DNA of 64,000 nucleotides from VRUE01 sp963742535 (lineage in GTDB: Bacteria > Actinomycetota > Thermoleophilia > Solirubrobacterales > 70-9), in contig CAVUMC010000002.1 in NCBI GenBank assembly GCA_963742535.1, positions 2,356,001 to 2,420,000 of the forward strand, given 5' to 3'. The position numbers and the translations under genes are program-made. The first letter of the stretch is position 1, and the number at the start of each line of letters is the position of its first letter. Below, in pieces: positions 48,585 through 56,852 of this stretch. A model generated the notes under the pieces. It had not been told where the DNA came from. It did no database searches and saw only the letters and a list, made by a program, of their open reading frames with translations.

Positions 48585-50560
48585 CGTTGTCGCTCCGCCT
48601 TGATCGTGCCGGTCCCGTCGACCTCGGCGCGCCAGCCCGGAGGCAGCACGAAGGTGGTCTCGGGGAGCTCGAAGATGACCGGTCCTGTGGCCTTGGTCCC
48701 ACGATCGGGCTCGCCGCGCAGGATCTGGGCTTCGACCCACTCGCCGCCGAAGCGCACCCGGCGACGGCGCGGCTCGCGCGCGTTGTCGCTCGCGGCTCTT
48801 GGCTGGGGCTGGGAGCCACGGGTGACCATCGCGAGACGGATGTGGACGAGCACGACTTCTCCCTCCGGATCGCGATGGCCGTAGAGCTCCTCGTGGGCGG
48901 CGGCAAACCGCTCGGTCAGGTCGGCGGGGTCGGGCTGGGGCGAGCCATCGATCGGCAGCTCGAACGCTTGGCCGGCGTAACGCATCTCGTAGATGACTTC
49001 GGGCTCTGCGGCGTCGTCGTCCCCGCCGAGCAAGGCGATTAGCTCCTCGACCTCGGCGGCGATGCGCGCGGCCGTCAGCTCATCGCCGCCGAGCATCACG
49101 GTGCGGGTCGTGTCGCGGCGGCGGTCGGACGCACACAGGCCCAGGGCCGAGAGGACGCCGCCGGCGCGCGGGCAGAGGACCCACTCGATTTCGAGCTCCT
49201 CGGCAATCTCAGCGGCGTGCATCGGGCCCGCGCCCCCGAAGGGCAGCAGGGCGAAACGACGGGGGTCGATGCCGCGCTCGACGGTGACGACGCGCAGCGC
49301 CCTGACCATCTCCTGGTTGGCGATGCGGACGATTCCTTCGGCCGTCTCCAACTCGCCAATGCCGAGCTCGCCAGCCAGCGAGCCGATCGCGGCGCGGGCG
49401 GCGTCCGAATCGAGCGGCACGCCACCGGCAAGCTCGGAGTCGGCGTCGAGTCGGCCGAGCAGCAGGTTGGCGTCGGTCACGGTCGGCTCATCGCCACCGC
49501 GCCCGTAACAGGCGGGGCCGGGTTGGGCTCCGGCCGAGCGGGGGCCAACTCGCAGGGCGCCACCGTTGTCGCGCCAGCCGATCGAGCCACCGCCGGCGCC
49601 AACGGTGTGGACATCCACCATCGGCAGCTGGATCACGCGGCCGTCGATCGTGCGCGAATCGGTCCGCTTCACCGCTCCGTCCTCGACCACGCAGACGTCG
49701 CAGGAGGTGCCGCCCATGTCGAGCCCGAGCGCGTTGCCGTCGCCGGAGAGAGCGGCGATCAGACCGGCGCCGACGGCGCCACCGGCGGGACCCGAGAGCA
49801 CGCTCCAGGCGCCCGCCCGGGCTGCCGCCGAGGCCGGGGCGACGCCACCCGAGGACTGCATCACCAGCGGTTCGGGCAGACCGGCGGCGGCTGCGGCCTC
49901 GGTGAGGCGGCCTAGGTAGCGGCCGAGCAGGGGCGAGAGGTAGGCGTCGATCGCGGTGGTCGAGCTGCGCTCGTACTCACGGGTGCGCGGCAGCACCTCA
50001 TGCGAGCTGGAGACGTGGACGTCGGGAAGGTGTTCGCGCAGCCGCTCGGCGATGCGTCGCTCGTGCGAGGGGTCGAGGTAGGAGAAGAGCAGGCAAACGG
50101 CGACCGCTTCGGCGCCGGACTCGCGCACCAACTCGGCGAGGCGGCCCGGCTCCTCGGCGCCGAGCGGATCGATCACGCCCTGCGGCCCGACTCGCTCCGT
50201 CGCCTCGAAGCGCAGCTCGGAGGGGACGAGTGGGGTCGGCTTCGGCTCGCAGAGGCGGTAGAGGTTGGGGCGGTCCTGTCGGCCGATCTCGAGCACATCG
50301 GCGAAGCCACGGGTGGCGATCAACGCCGTTCGAGCCCCGCGTTCCTCGAGCAGGGCGTTGGTGCCGACGGTCATCCCGTGAGCAAAGGACTCCACTTCCG
50401 CACCCTCGCGTTCCGCCCGTCTCAGCACCTCCTCGACCGCGGCAATCACGGCCCGCGACTGGTCCTCAGGGGTGGTGGGGAGCTTCGCGGTGTGCAGTTC
50501 CTCGCCGTCGAAGAGGACGGCGTCGGTGAAGGTCCCGCCTACGTCGACACCGAGCAGCAC
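48581..50560 (-). CDS. hyuA: Hydantoinase A/oxoprolinase family subunit
   Basis: 659 aa, GTG start 50560. ASKHA-type ATPase fold: MLLGVDVGGTFTDAVLFDG at the N-terminus, GLDMGGTSCDVCVVEDG near 275 and FGGAGPMHAAEIAEEL near 435 are the ATP-binding elements of the family. Also MTVGTNALLEERGARTALIATRGFADVLEIGRQDRPNLY near 65. Normal length for HyuA (about 650-700). It follows nadB by 14 bases and overlaps hyuB. Substrate unresolved. Neighbouring nadB could imply a link with aspartate-derived cyclic imides, an inference only. Confidence 0.9.
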   Translation of the reverse strand: MLLGVDVGGTFTDAVLFDGEELHTAKLPTTPEDQSRAVIAAVEEVLRRAEREGAEVESFAHGMTVGTNALLEERGARTALIATRGFADVLEIGRQDRPNLYRLCEPKPTPLVPSELRFEATERVGPQGVIDPLGAEEPGRLAELVRESGAEAVAVCLLFSYLDPSHERRIAERLREHLPDVHVSSSHEVLPRTREYERSSTTAIDAYLSPLLGRYLGRLTEAAAAAGLPEPLVMQSSGGVAPASAAARAGAWSVLSGPAGGAVGAGLIAALSGDGNALGLDMGGTSCDVCVVEDGAVKRTDSRTIDGRVIQLPMVDVHTVGAGGGSIGWRDNGGALRVGPRSAGAQPGPACYGRGGDEPTVTDANLLLGRLDADSELAGGVPLDSDAARAAIGSLAGELGIGELETAEGIVRIANQEMVRALRVVTVERGIDPRRFALLPFGGAGPMHAAEIAEELEIEWVLCPRAGGVLSALGLCASDRRRDTTRTVMLGGDELTAARIAAEVEELIALLGGDDDAAEPEVIYEMRYAGQAFELPIDGSPQPDPADLTERFAAAHEELYGHRDPEGEVVLVHIRLAMVTRGSQPQPRAASDNAREPRRRRVRFGGEWVEAQILRGEPDRGTKATGPVIFELPETTFVLPPGWRAEVDGTGTIKAERQR

Positions 50561-50574
50561 GCCCCGAAGCTAGC

Positions 50575-52008
50575 TCAGCGCCAGCTCTCGCGACGGATCT
50601 CGCCGTCGGGGCCGAGGACGAAGTGGATCCCGTCGAGCGCCGGGTCGAGGCCGGGGAAATCGCTGCGCAGGTGACCGCCGCGGGACTCGCGGCGCTGCAA
50701 TGAAGACTTCGCGATCGCGACGGCGAGCGGGTACGGATCGCTCAGCAGTTGCTCCAGCAGCGCCGGGTCGCGACGTGGGCCGGCCAGGTTCCAGACCGCC
50801 TCACGGGTTGTCTCCTGGGGTGGCTGGAAACGCCACTCGCTGGGCTCGGGCGGGTGCTCCGAACGGCTTTCGCCCAAGGCTGCCCGCCCGGCTCGTCCAC
50901 CGAAGACGAAGCACTCACTGAGCGAGTTGGAGGCGAGCCGGTTGGCACCGTGCAAGCCCGTGCAGGAGCACTCGCCGACGGCGAAGAGCCCGGGTAGCGA
51001 GGAACGCCCATCGAGGTCGACCACGACGCCTCCCATCGTGTAGTGGGCGGCTGGGGAGACCGGGACGAGTTCGGCGGTCGGGTCGATTCCCGCCTCGCTC
51101 AGCGAGGTAAAGACGTTGGGGAAGCGGCCGGGGTCGAGGCCGCGCAGGTCGAGGTGCATCTCCTCGGTGCCGTCGGCCTCGAGGCGATCGAGGATCGCCG
51201 CGGTTACCGCATCGCGGGGTGCCAGCTCGTCGGTAAAGCGGCGGCCGGCAGCGTCGAGCAGGGTCGCTCCCTCGCCCCGGACCGCCTCGGTAATCAGCAG
51301 TCCGTCAAAGCGCGAGCCAGGCTGGAAGAGCGCGGTTGGGTGGAACTGGCAGAACTCGAGGTCGGCGAGGTCGGCGCCCGCGGCGGCGGCCATCGTCGGG
51401 CCGGCGCCGATCGCGCCCCAGGGGTTGGAGGTGCGGCGCCAGAGCGCCGCGGCGCCACCGGTGGCGAGCACGGTCGCCGCGGTGGCGATGCGCCCGCCGT
51501 CGGTGAGCACGCCGTAACAGCGCTCGCCGTCGCTCCAGAGGGCGGTCATCGAGGCGCGCTCGCGCACGGTGATGCGCTCCTCGGCGGCGACCATCGCGGC
51601 GAGCTTCGAGGTGATCTCGTGTCCGGTGGCGCTGCCGCCGGAGTGGACGATGCGGCGGCGGGTGTGGCCGCCCTCGAGGCCTAGTGAGAGTTCGCCGTCG
51701 GGGTCAAGATCGAAGACGACGCCGCGTGAGCGCAGCTCCTGAACGGCGGCTGGGGCCTCCTCGACCAGGACCTGAACGGCGCTGGGCCGGCTCAGGCTGC
51801 GGCCGGCAGCGAGGGTGTCGGCGGCGTGTTGGGCCGGCGAGTCGCCTGGCTCGAGCGCCGCGGCCAGGCCGCCCTGGGCCCAGTAGCTGGCGCTCTGTGA
51901 GAGCGGTGTGCGCGAGACGAGGCACACGCGCCCCCCCTGCTCAGCGGCCTGCAGGGCGGTCCAGAGGCCAGCCGCGCCGCCACCAACGATGACGACGTCG
52001 AACTCCAC
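50575..52008 (-). CDS. nadB: L-aspartate oxidase NadB
   Basis: 477 aa, GTG start 52008. FAD-binding MEFDVVIVGGGAAGLWTALQ, then LVSRTPLSQSASYWAQGGLAAAL, the active-site segments GEGATLLDAAGRRFTDELAPRDAVTAAI near 245 and PAAHYTMGGVVVDLDGRSSLPGLFAVGECSCTGLHGANRLASNSL near 325. It makes iminoaspartate, the first step of de novo NAD synthesis, with NadA and NadC encoded elsewhere. Slightly shorter than E. coli NadB (540) but complete in motifs. It sits between the coiled-coil gene (8 bases) and hyuA (14 bases). Confidence 0.93.
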   Translation of the reverse strand: MEFDVVIVGGGAAGLWTALQAAEQGGRVCLVSRTPLSQSASYWAQGGLAAALEPGDSPAQHAADTLAAGRSLSRPSAVQVLVEEAPAAVQELRSRGVVFDLDPDGELSLGLEGGHTRRRIVHSGGSATGHEITSKLAAMVAAEERITVRERASMTALWSDGERCYGVLTDGGRIATAATVLATGGAAALWRRTSNPWGAIGAGPTMAAAAGADLADLEFCQFHPTALFQPGSRFDGLLITEAVRGEGATLLDAAGRRFTDELAPRDAVTAAILDRLEADGTEEMHLDLRGLDPGRFPNVFTSLSEAGIDPTAELVPVSPAAHYTMGGVVVDLDGRSSLPGLFAVGECSCTGLHGANRLASNSLSECFVFGGRAGRAALGESRSEHPPEPSEWRFQPPQETTREAVWNLAGPRRDPALLEQLLSDPYPLAVAIAKSSLQRRESRGGHLRSDFPGLDPALDGIHFVLGPDGEIRRESWR

Positions 52009-52016
52009 TTCCGCTG

Positions 52017-52454
52017 TTATCGCTGCCCGGCCTCTCGGCGGATCGCCTCGACCTGCCCGCGCAGCCAGGTCGCCGCGGCTTCGCGCGCCCGCGCCCGCTC
52101 GTCCTCGATTGACCGCTCGGCCTCTGCCGCGCGCTTCTCCGACGCCTCGATTCGCCTCTCGGCGTCGGCCGTCTGGGTCTCGATCTCGGCCAGGCGCCCC
52201 TCGGCCTCGGCGACGATCCGGTCCTTGGCCTCGCGCTCGCGGCGCAGCTCCTCGGCGTGCGCGGCGCGCAGCGCCTCGAGCGCCTCGGAGGCTCGCGCTC
52301 GCTCCTTCTCGAGGTCGGTCTCCAGCGCGGCGATCTCAGCGGCAACCTGCCTCTCGGCCGCGCTCGCGGCCGCGGCTGCCTCCTCGAGACGGCGCTTTGC
52401 CATCTCGACCTGGGCGCTTAGGTCGTCGCCCCGCGGTTGCCCCGTATCTCCCAT
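52017..52454 (-). CDS. 145-aa coiled-coil protein
   Basis: ATG 52454 (MGDTGQPRGDDLSAQVEMAK). From about residue 12 to the end the sequence is nearly all Ala, Glu, Arg, Lys and Asp in heptad-like order (EMAKRRLEEAAAAASAAERQ, ERRIEASEKRAAEAERSIED), so a long single coiled coil is predicted; no globular domain is seen. The frame stays open upstream within the glycosyltransferase gene in another frame, which I do not accept. It lies 13 bases after the GT4 gene and 8 before nadB. Function unknown. Confidence 0.7.
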   Translation of the reverse strand: MGDTGQPRGDDLSAQVEMAKRRLEEAAAAASAAERQVAAEIAALETDLEKERARASEALEALRAAHAEELRREREAKDRIVAEAEGRLAEIETQTADAERRIEASEKRAAEAERSIEDERARAREAAATWLRGQVEAIRREAGQR

Positions 52455-52467
52455 CGCGCCCAATCTA

Positions 52468-53430
52468 TTACGCGCCGGAGGCGTTCTGCCGGGTACCGGC
52501 GATGAGCTCGCGGTAGGCGACCTTCGTCCGCTCCGCCATACGCGCGGCCGAGAGGGAGGTGGCGCGGGCGGCGCCGGTGACGCGGGGGTCGGCGGAGTCC
52601 AGCAAGGGGCGGGCGGCGTTCGCCCAGGTTTCGCGGTCGAACTCGGCGCAGAGCGCGCCCTCGATGCCGTCGAGCGCAAAGGGGGCGATACCGACCGGGG
52701 TGGAGAGGACGGGCACGTCGCAGGCGAGCGCCTCAACCGCCGCCATGCCGAAGCCCTCGTAGTCGGAGGTGACCAGGACCGCGTTGGCGGCGTTGACCCA
52801 GAGCGGCATCTGGTCGGGGTCGATCGCACCGCCGGTGAGCAGCTCGGCGTCGCAGGCTGCGGCGAGTTCGGCAGCGCGATCGTGGCGCTTCTCCGCTCGG
52901 TTCGGATTGGCGGGGAAGAGGAGATAGCGACCGTTGGGGTCGAGGCCGATCTGGCCGCGGGCCTCCGCGCGAGGCAGGGGCTTGAAGCGACGCAGGTCCG
53001 GCCCGCAGGGCAGGACCGCCGAGCCCGGTACGGGGGGGAGGCCGGGACGGCCGTCCTCGGGGGCAAAGAGCGAGCGCGAGACGGCGGCGACGAGATCGGC
53101 GCGCCAGGCGAGGCGGCGGGACATTGGCCCGACCAGCCAGTGACGCACATCGGTGCCGTGGAAGCTGACGAGCAGGGGGCGCGCACCGGCGAGGCGAGCC
53201 ACCCAGCCGGCGAGGCCGTAATGAGCGTGTACGAGATCGAAGCGCTCCCGCTTCAAGAGGCGCCGCAGCCGGCGCATGGCCGGCATGTACTCACCTCTGC
53301 CTGGCGGAAACTCGAAGCTCTCGATCTCGACCCCGAGCCGGCTCAGCTCGGCGACCTGATCGCGCACCCAGCGACCGCGCTGCGGCGCTGCGGCATCGGG
53401 CACGAAGTTGGTGACGACCAGCACGCGCAC
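52468..53430 (-). CDS. Glycosyltransferase family 4-type protein
   Basis: 320 aa, GTG start 53430. GT-B fold: N-terminal domain MRVLVVTNFVPDAAAPQRGRWVRDQVAELSRLGV, FDLVHAHYGLAGWVARL near 78 and VSFHGTDVRHWL near 105; C-terminal domain with YLLFPANPNRAEKRHDRAAEL near 185 and VLVTSDYEGFGMAAVEALACDVPVLSTPVG near 228 (the E.FG...EA motif for nucleotide sugar). Probably transfers a sugar in capsule, glycolipid or wall polymer synthesis; acceptor unknown. It heads a minus-strand unit ending in hyuB, and its start is divergent from the pilin gene 100 bases away. Confidence 0.88.
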   Translation of the reverse strand: MRVLVVTNFVPDAAAPQRGRWVRDQVAELSRLGVEIESFEFPPGRGEYMPAMRRLRRLLKRERFDLVHAHYGLAGWVARLAGARPLLVSFHGTDVRHWLVGPMSRRLAWRADLVAAVSRSLFAPEDGRPGLPPVPGSAVLPCGPDLRRFKPLPRAEARGQIGLDPNGRYLLFPANPNRAEKRHDRAAELAAACDAELLTGGAIDPDQMPLWVNAANAVLVTSDYEGFGMAAVEALACDVPVLSTPVGIAPFALDGIEGALCAEFDRETWANAARPLLDSADPRVTGAARATSLSAARMAERTKVAYRELIAGTRQNASGA

Positions 53431-53529
53431 GTCGTTGAGCGTATGTCACAGAGATGTTGCACTTGGGTCTAGATCGGTGTGTCGCCGGCCCGCAGCATCG
53501 ACCTCCTTGGCAAACGAAAGGAGGCTTCG

Positions 53530-53778
53530 ATGTTCTACGCGGCGATGGGCTACGTCCACGCTCTGATCGAGCAGCGGGTGCGGGCGATCCGTGCCCTGGC
53601 TGGCGACGAGGAGGGTCAGGGGACAGTTGAGTACGTCGGCTTGATCCTGCTCGTCTCGCTGTTGATGGTCGGCATGGTGGCGGCGATGAAGGGTTTCAAC
53701 GGCAAGCAGGGCACCGAGTTGGCAGACGTCATCGTCAACAAGATCAAGGAGGCGGTTGACAAGGTCGCTTTCAAGTGA
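53530..53778 (+). CDS. Flp-type (type IVb) pilin-like protein
   Basis: 82 aa from ATG 53530, with a strong AAAGGAGG ribosome site five bases upstream; an in-frame ATG is not needed further up. After a 28-residue basic leader (IEQRVRAIRALAGDEE) comes GQGTVEYVGLILLVSLLMVGMVAAMKGF, the Flp/class III pilin hallmark: cleavage after Gly, then a hydrophobic helix with the conserved Glu-Tyr. A short C-terminal amphipathic tail ends DKVAFK. No other tad/flp genes (CpaA, TadA) are present in the window, so it is an orphan here. The strong ribosome site fits high expression. Confidence 0.82.
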   Translation: MFYAAMGYVHALIEQRVRAIRALAGDEEGQGTVEYVGLILLVSLLMVGMVAAMKGFNGKQGTELADVIVNKIKEAVDKVAFK

Positions 53779-53805
53779 TCCTAAGTTGAGACTCCTAGAT
53801 TTCTA

Positions 53806-53835
53806 TTGACTGCTCAGGGCGTACCGACCTATGCT
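53806..53835 (+). promoter_or_regulatory. Promoter before the structured rph leader
   Basis: TTGACT (53806-53811) and TATGCT (53830-53835) with an 18-base spacer: a good sigma-70 pattern. Predicted transcription start is near 53842, about 185 bases before the rph ATG. Confidence 0.6.
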
Positions 53836-53841
53836 CTCAGC

Positions 53842-54011
53842 AGGCTCCATGGCGTCGAGGGGCAACTGCGGCCTCCGCAGACGCCGGTGGGCCACCCCAG
53901 TGGGAACAGGAGGGGTCGTGCCCCGAGCGCGGCCCCTCCGCCAACTTTTCGCCGCGCCTGGCGACAAGCGGGTAGACCAACGCCGCTGACTACAAGGGGT
54001 TGTCCCAGCCT
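53842..54011 (+). ncRNA. Structured leader or small RNA upstream of rph
   Basis: The 170-base segment has closing complementarity: AGGCT (53842-53846) with AGCCT (54007-54011), and GGGGCAAC (53859-53866) with GTTGTCCC (53999-54006). Inside are short stems such as TGCGG/CCGCA (53867-53871/53875-53879) and a GGAGGGG/CCCCTCC pair. I do not recognise SRP, tmRNA or RNase P conserved cores. No intrinsic terminator follows, so it may be an rph leader rather than an independent RNA. Confidence 0.4.
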
Positions 54012-54026
54012 CTTAGACTCGCGCCC

Positions 54027-54755
54027 ATGCCAGCCTCCCGAAGCTACGACCGTGCCCCCGCCGACATTCGACCCGTCTCGATCGACCCTGGTTACGTCGA
54101 CACCGCCGACGGCTCTGCCCTGATCACCCTCGGCAGGACCAGGGTGATCTGTACCGCCTCGATCAGCACCTCGGTGCCGCGCTGGATGCAGGGTCGCGGT
54201 AAAGGTTGGGTCACTGCCGAGTACGCGATGCTGCCCGCCTCGACCGGCGATCGCAAGACGCGCGACATCTCCAAGGGCAAACAGGACGGGCGCAGCGTCG
54301 AGATCCAGCGTTTGATCGGTCGCTCTCTGCGCGTCGTCCTTGATCCGCGGGCACTCGGTGAGCGCAGCATCTACGTCGATTGCGACGTGCTGCAGGCCGA
54401 CGGCGGCACTCGCTGCGCGGCGATCACCGGCGGCTACGTGGCGCTGAAGCTGGCGTTGCAGAAACTTGTCGACTCGGGTGAGCTCGAGTCGATGCCGCTG
54501 ACCGGCTCGGTGGCAGCGGTCAGTGTCGGGGTCGTCGACCGCCGTGCCCTCTGCGACCTCGATTACTCCGAGGACTCGACAGCCGAGGTCGATGCCAACG
54601 TGGTGATGACCGGCGAGGGTGGACTGGTCGAGGTGCAGGCGACAGCGGAGCGGACGCCGCTTTCCCGCGCTTCCCTCGACGAGCTGCTCGGCCTTGCCGA
54701 GATGGGGATCTCCCGCTTGCGGCAGGTGCAGGAGCGGGTAACTGGCGGTGAGTAG
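54027..54755 (+). CDS. rph: Ribonuclease PH
   Basis: 242 aa, exactly the family's usual size; start ATG 54027 (MPASRSYDRAPADIRPVSID). RNase PH trims the 3' ends of tRNA precursors using phosphate. Typical segments: GSALITLGRTRVICTASI, GRGKGWVTAEYAMLPASTGDR, RSVEIQRLIGRSLRVVLD, YVDCDVLQADGGTRCAAITGGYVAL and CDLDYSEDSTAEVDANVVMTGEGGLVEVQATAE. The long structured leader upstream is notable. rdgB follows after six bases and a CDF transporter after that. Confidence 0.96.
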   Translation: MPASRSYDRAPADIRPVSIDPGYVDTADGSALITLGRTRVICTASISTSVPRWMQGRGKGWVTAEYAMLPASTGDRKTRDISKGKQDGRSVEIQRLIGRSLRVVLDPRALGERSIYVDCDVLQADGGTRCAAITGGYVALKLALQKLVDSGELESMPLTGSVAAVSVGVVDRRALCDLDYSEDSTAEVDANVVMTGEGGLVEVQATAERTPLSRASLDELLGLAEMGISRLRQVQERVTGGE

Positions 54756-54761
54756 CTGCCC

Positions 54762-55361
54762 GTGATCTTCGCCACCGCCAACAAGCACAAGCTGCGGGAG
54801 ATGCGCGAACTGCTGCCCGCGCTGGAGCTCGAGGCTCTCCCCGACGGCGTCGAGCTGCCGCCCGAGGATGGCGACTCCTTTGCGGTGATCGCGCTGGAGA
54901 AGGCCCATGCCGCCTATGCCGCCAGCGGCGCGGCGGCGATCGGCGATGACTCCGGGATCGAGGCGATGGGACTCGACGGGCGTCCCGGTATCCACTCTGC
55001 TCGCTACGGCGGCGTGGGAGCGACCGACGAGGAGAACCTGGAAAAGCTGCTGCGCGAGGTGATCGCGGCTGGTGATGACCGGCGGGCCGCCTACCACTGC
55101 GCACTTGCCCTGGTCGAGGCCGATGGCACCGAGCGGGTCTTCGAGGCACGCTGCGAGGGCACGTTGATCGAGCGGCCCCGGGGCGAGGGGGGCTTCGGGT
55201 ACGACCCCGCCTTCGTCCCCGATGACACCGGGCCTGATGACCAGCGGACAATGTCGGAGTTGAGCCAGGCTGAGAAGAACGAGATCAGCCACCGGGGGCG
55301 GGCGGCACGCATGCTGGCGGCCCACCTCGCCGCCGGCGAGGCTACGACCGGGACACGATGA
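54762..55361 (+). CDS. rdgB: XTP/dITP diphosphatase RdgB (HAM1)
   Basis: 199 aa from GTG 54762. It hydrolyses non-canonical purine triphosphates (dITP, XTP). The N-terminal IFATANKHKLREMRELL is the HAM1 substrate loop, AIGDDSGIEAMGLDGRPGIHSARYGG (near 66) carries the catalytic Asp, and GEGGFGYDPAFVPD (near 145) and EKNEISHRGRAARML complete the site. Pairing of rph with rdgB is a common bacterial arrangement. It overlaps the next gene by ATGA. Confidence 0.95.
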   Translation: MIFATANKHKLREMRELLPALELEALPDGVELPPEDGDSFAVIALEKAHAAYAASGAAAIGDDSGIEAMGLDGRPGIHSARYGGVGATDEENLEKLLREVIAAGDDRRAAYHCALALVEADGTERVFEARCEGTLIERPRGEGGFGYDPAFVPDDTGPDDQRTMSELSQAEKNEISHRGRAARMLAAHLAAGEATTGTR

Positions 55362-56269
55362 TCCACACCAAGAGCGGCGCGGCGGCACTCTCGATTGCCT
55401 CCAACGCGCTGCTGATCGCGATCAAGCTGGCCGCCGGCGCAATTACCGGCTCGATTGCGATCCTCACCGAGGCGATCCACTCGCTGATCGACCTCGTTGC
55501 CTCGATTATCGCCTTCGTCTCGGTGCGCAAGGCCGGCGAGCCGGCCGACGCTGACCACCCCTACGGCCACGAGAAGGTGGAGAACCTGGCGGCGACGATC
55601 GAGGGGCTGCTGATCCTGCTCGGCGCCGCGATCATCGTCTATGAGGCGACGCACCGACTCGTTGTCGGCGCCAGCGTCGATTCGCTCGGCGTCGGCATCG
55701 CCGTGATGGGCTTCTCGGTCGTCGCCAACCTCGTCGTCTCGACCGTCCTCTATCGGCAGGCGAAGATCCACGAATCGCCGGCGCTGGAGGGCGACGCCGC
55801 CCACCTGCGCACCGATGCGCTCACCTCGGCCGGGGTCCTGGTTGGCCTGGCGATCGTCCAGATCACCGGCAACGCGGCCTTCGACTCGATCACGGCGCTG
55901 ATCGTCGCCGGCGCGATCGTCTCGGCGGGCGTTCGCATCATCAAGCGCTCCTCCGGCGTTCTCGTCGACGAAGCGCTGCCGGACGAGGAGATGGATCAGA
56001 TCGAGGCGGCGATCGCCGCCGCTCGCACCGCCGAGGTCGCCGGCTACCACAAGCTGCGCGCCCGCCGGGCCGGCAGTCGCCGCTACATCGATCTCCACGT
56101 CCAGTACCGCTCCGGCACCAGCCTCGAGCGCGCCCACGAGCTGGCCCACGCGATGCGTGATGAGATCGAGACGACGATCCCCCGTGCCGAAGTCCTCATC
56201 CACGTCGAGCCCGAGACCTCACTCCGAGACCCCGAGCGAGCCCGCTCTGGCCCTTTCCGCGCGGGCTAG
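55358..56269 (+). CDS. Cation diffusion facilitator (CDF) transporter
   Basis: 303 aa from ATG 55358. Six predicted membrane helices (about 10-205), then a C-terminal cytosolic metal-binding domain (about 210-300: RAGSRRYIDLHVQYRSGTSLERAHELAHAMRDEIE). Helix-site metal residues appear as AIHSLIDLVAS and DADHPYGHEKVENLA near 62 and HLRTDALTSAGVL near 148, the HxxxD-type pairs that bind zinc, iron or manganese. FieF/ZitB-like efflux of divalent cations is the family role. The stop overlaps the convergent 49-aa gene by three bases. Confidence 0.93.
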   Translation: MIHTKSGAAALSIASNALLIAIKLAAGAITGSIAILTEAIHSLIDLVASIIAFVSVRKAGEPADADHPYGHEKVENLAATIEGLLILLGAAIIVYEATHRLVVGASVDSLGVGIAVMGFSVVANLVVSTVLYRQAKIHESPALEGDAAHLRTDALTSAGVLVGLAIVQITGNAAFDSITALIVAGAIVSAGVRIIKRSSGVLVDEALPDEEMDQIEAAIAAARTAEVAGYHKLRARRAGSRRYIDLHVQYRSGTSLERAHELAHAMRDEIETTIPRAEVLIHVEPETSLRDPERARSGPFRAG

Positions 56270-56415
56270 GGAGAAGGCAAAAGGTTGACCGCTGCGGCGA
56301 GCCCAACTGCGCCCACGGTGATCGAGTAACCGGTGTAGCCGCTGATCGCGAAGAGGACGACGGCGATCGCGCAGATTGAGACGACGATGATCCAGGAAGC
56401 TCGGGCCAGGGACAC
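56266..56415 (-). CDS. 49-aa small membrane protein
   Basis: Reads from GTG 56415 to TAG at 56266-56268: MSLARASWIIVVSICAIAVV, then LFAISGYTGYSITVGAVGLAAAVNLLPSP. It is two hydrophobic helices with a GYTGY turn. The stop codon overlaps that of the convergent CDF gene (56267-56269). No ribosome site is obvious, but the frame is intact, ordered and hydrophobic in a pattern expected for a small membrane protein. Function unknown. A short length makes chance possible. Confidence 0.45.
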   Translation of the reverse strand: MSLARASWIIVVSICAIAVVLFAISGYTGYSITVGAVGLAAAVNLLPSP

Positions 56416-56435
56416 GGGTCGCTATTTTGGCCGAG

Positions 56436-56852
56436 ATGCCCGACGGTCTGATGAGCGAGGCGGTATCCGGCGAGGCGGCGGCCAGCGCCCTCGCCTACCT
56501 GACCGAGATGTCACCCGACCTGCGCGGCGGCGCGATCCTCGACGCCGAGGGCGATGTGCTTGCCGCCAGTGGCCGGCCGGAGCGCTGGCGTGACGACGTC
56601 GCGGCGCTGCTCGCGGCGGCCGACAAGGCGGGCGAGGAGCAGGTTGAGCAGCTCCACATCGCCGGCGAGCAGGGCGAGGTCTTCGCTGTGCGCCAGGCCG
56701 GACTCGTGGCGCTGGCGGTCACCGACCGCTTTGCCCTCTCCTCGCTGCTCCTCTTTGACATGCGGGCGATCCTGCGTGACCTGGCGGAGGGTGGCGACGG
56801 CAAGGGACGCGACGGCGATGGAGACGGCAGGGGGGCGCCCGATGCCGCCTAA
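56436..56852 (+). CDS. Roadblock/LC7-like protein
   Basis: 138 aa from ATG 56436 (ATG 56451 is an alternative). The pattern LTEMSPDLRGGAILDAEGDVLAASGRPERWRDDVAALLAAAD, then EVFAVRQAGLVALAVTDRFALSSLLLFDMRAILRDL, is the alpha-beta layout of Roadblock/LC7 proteins, which in bacteria often partner with small GTPases in polarity or motility regulation. No GTPase is adjacent. The C-terminus is a Gly/Asp/Arg tail. Overlaps the next gene by eleven bases. Confidence 0.65.
   Translation: MPDGLMSEAVSGEAAASALAYLTEMSPDLRGGAILDAEGDVLAASGRPERWRDDVAALLAAADKAGEEQVEQLHIAGEQGEVFAVRQAGLVALAVTDRFALSSLLLFDMRAILRDLAEGGDGKGRDGDGDGRGAPDAA

Noticed and set aside
53829..55388. 519-codon minus frame opposite rph and rdgB
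   Set aside because: High-GC shadow frame; both plus-strand genes are confidently assigned.
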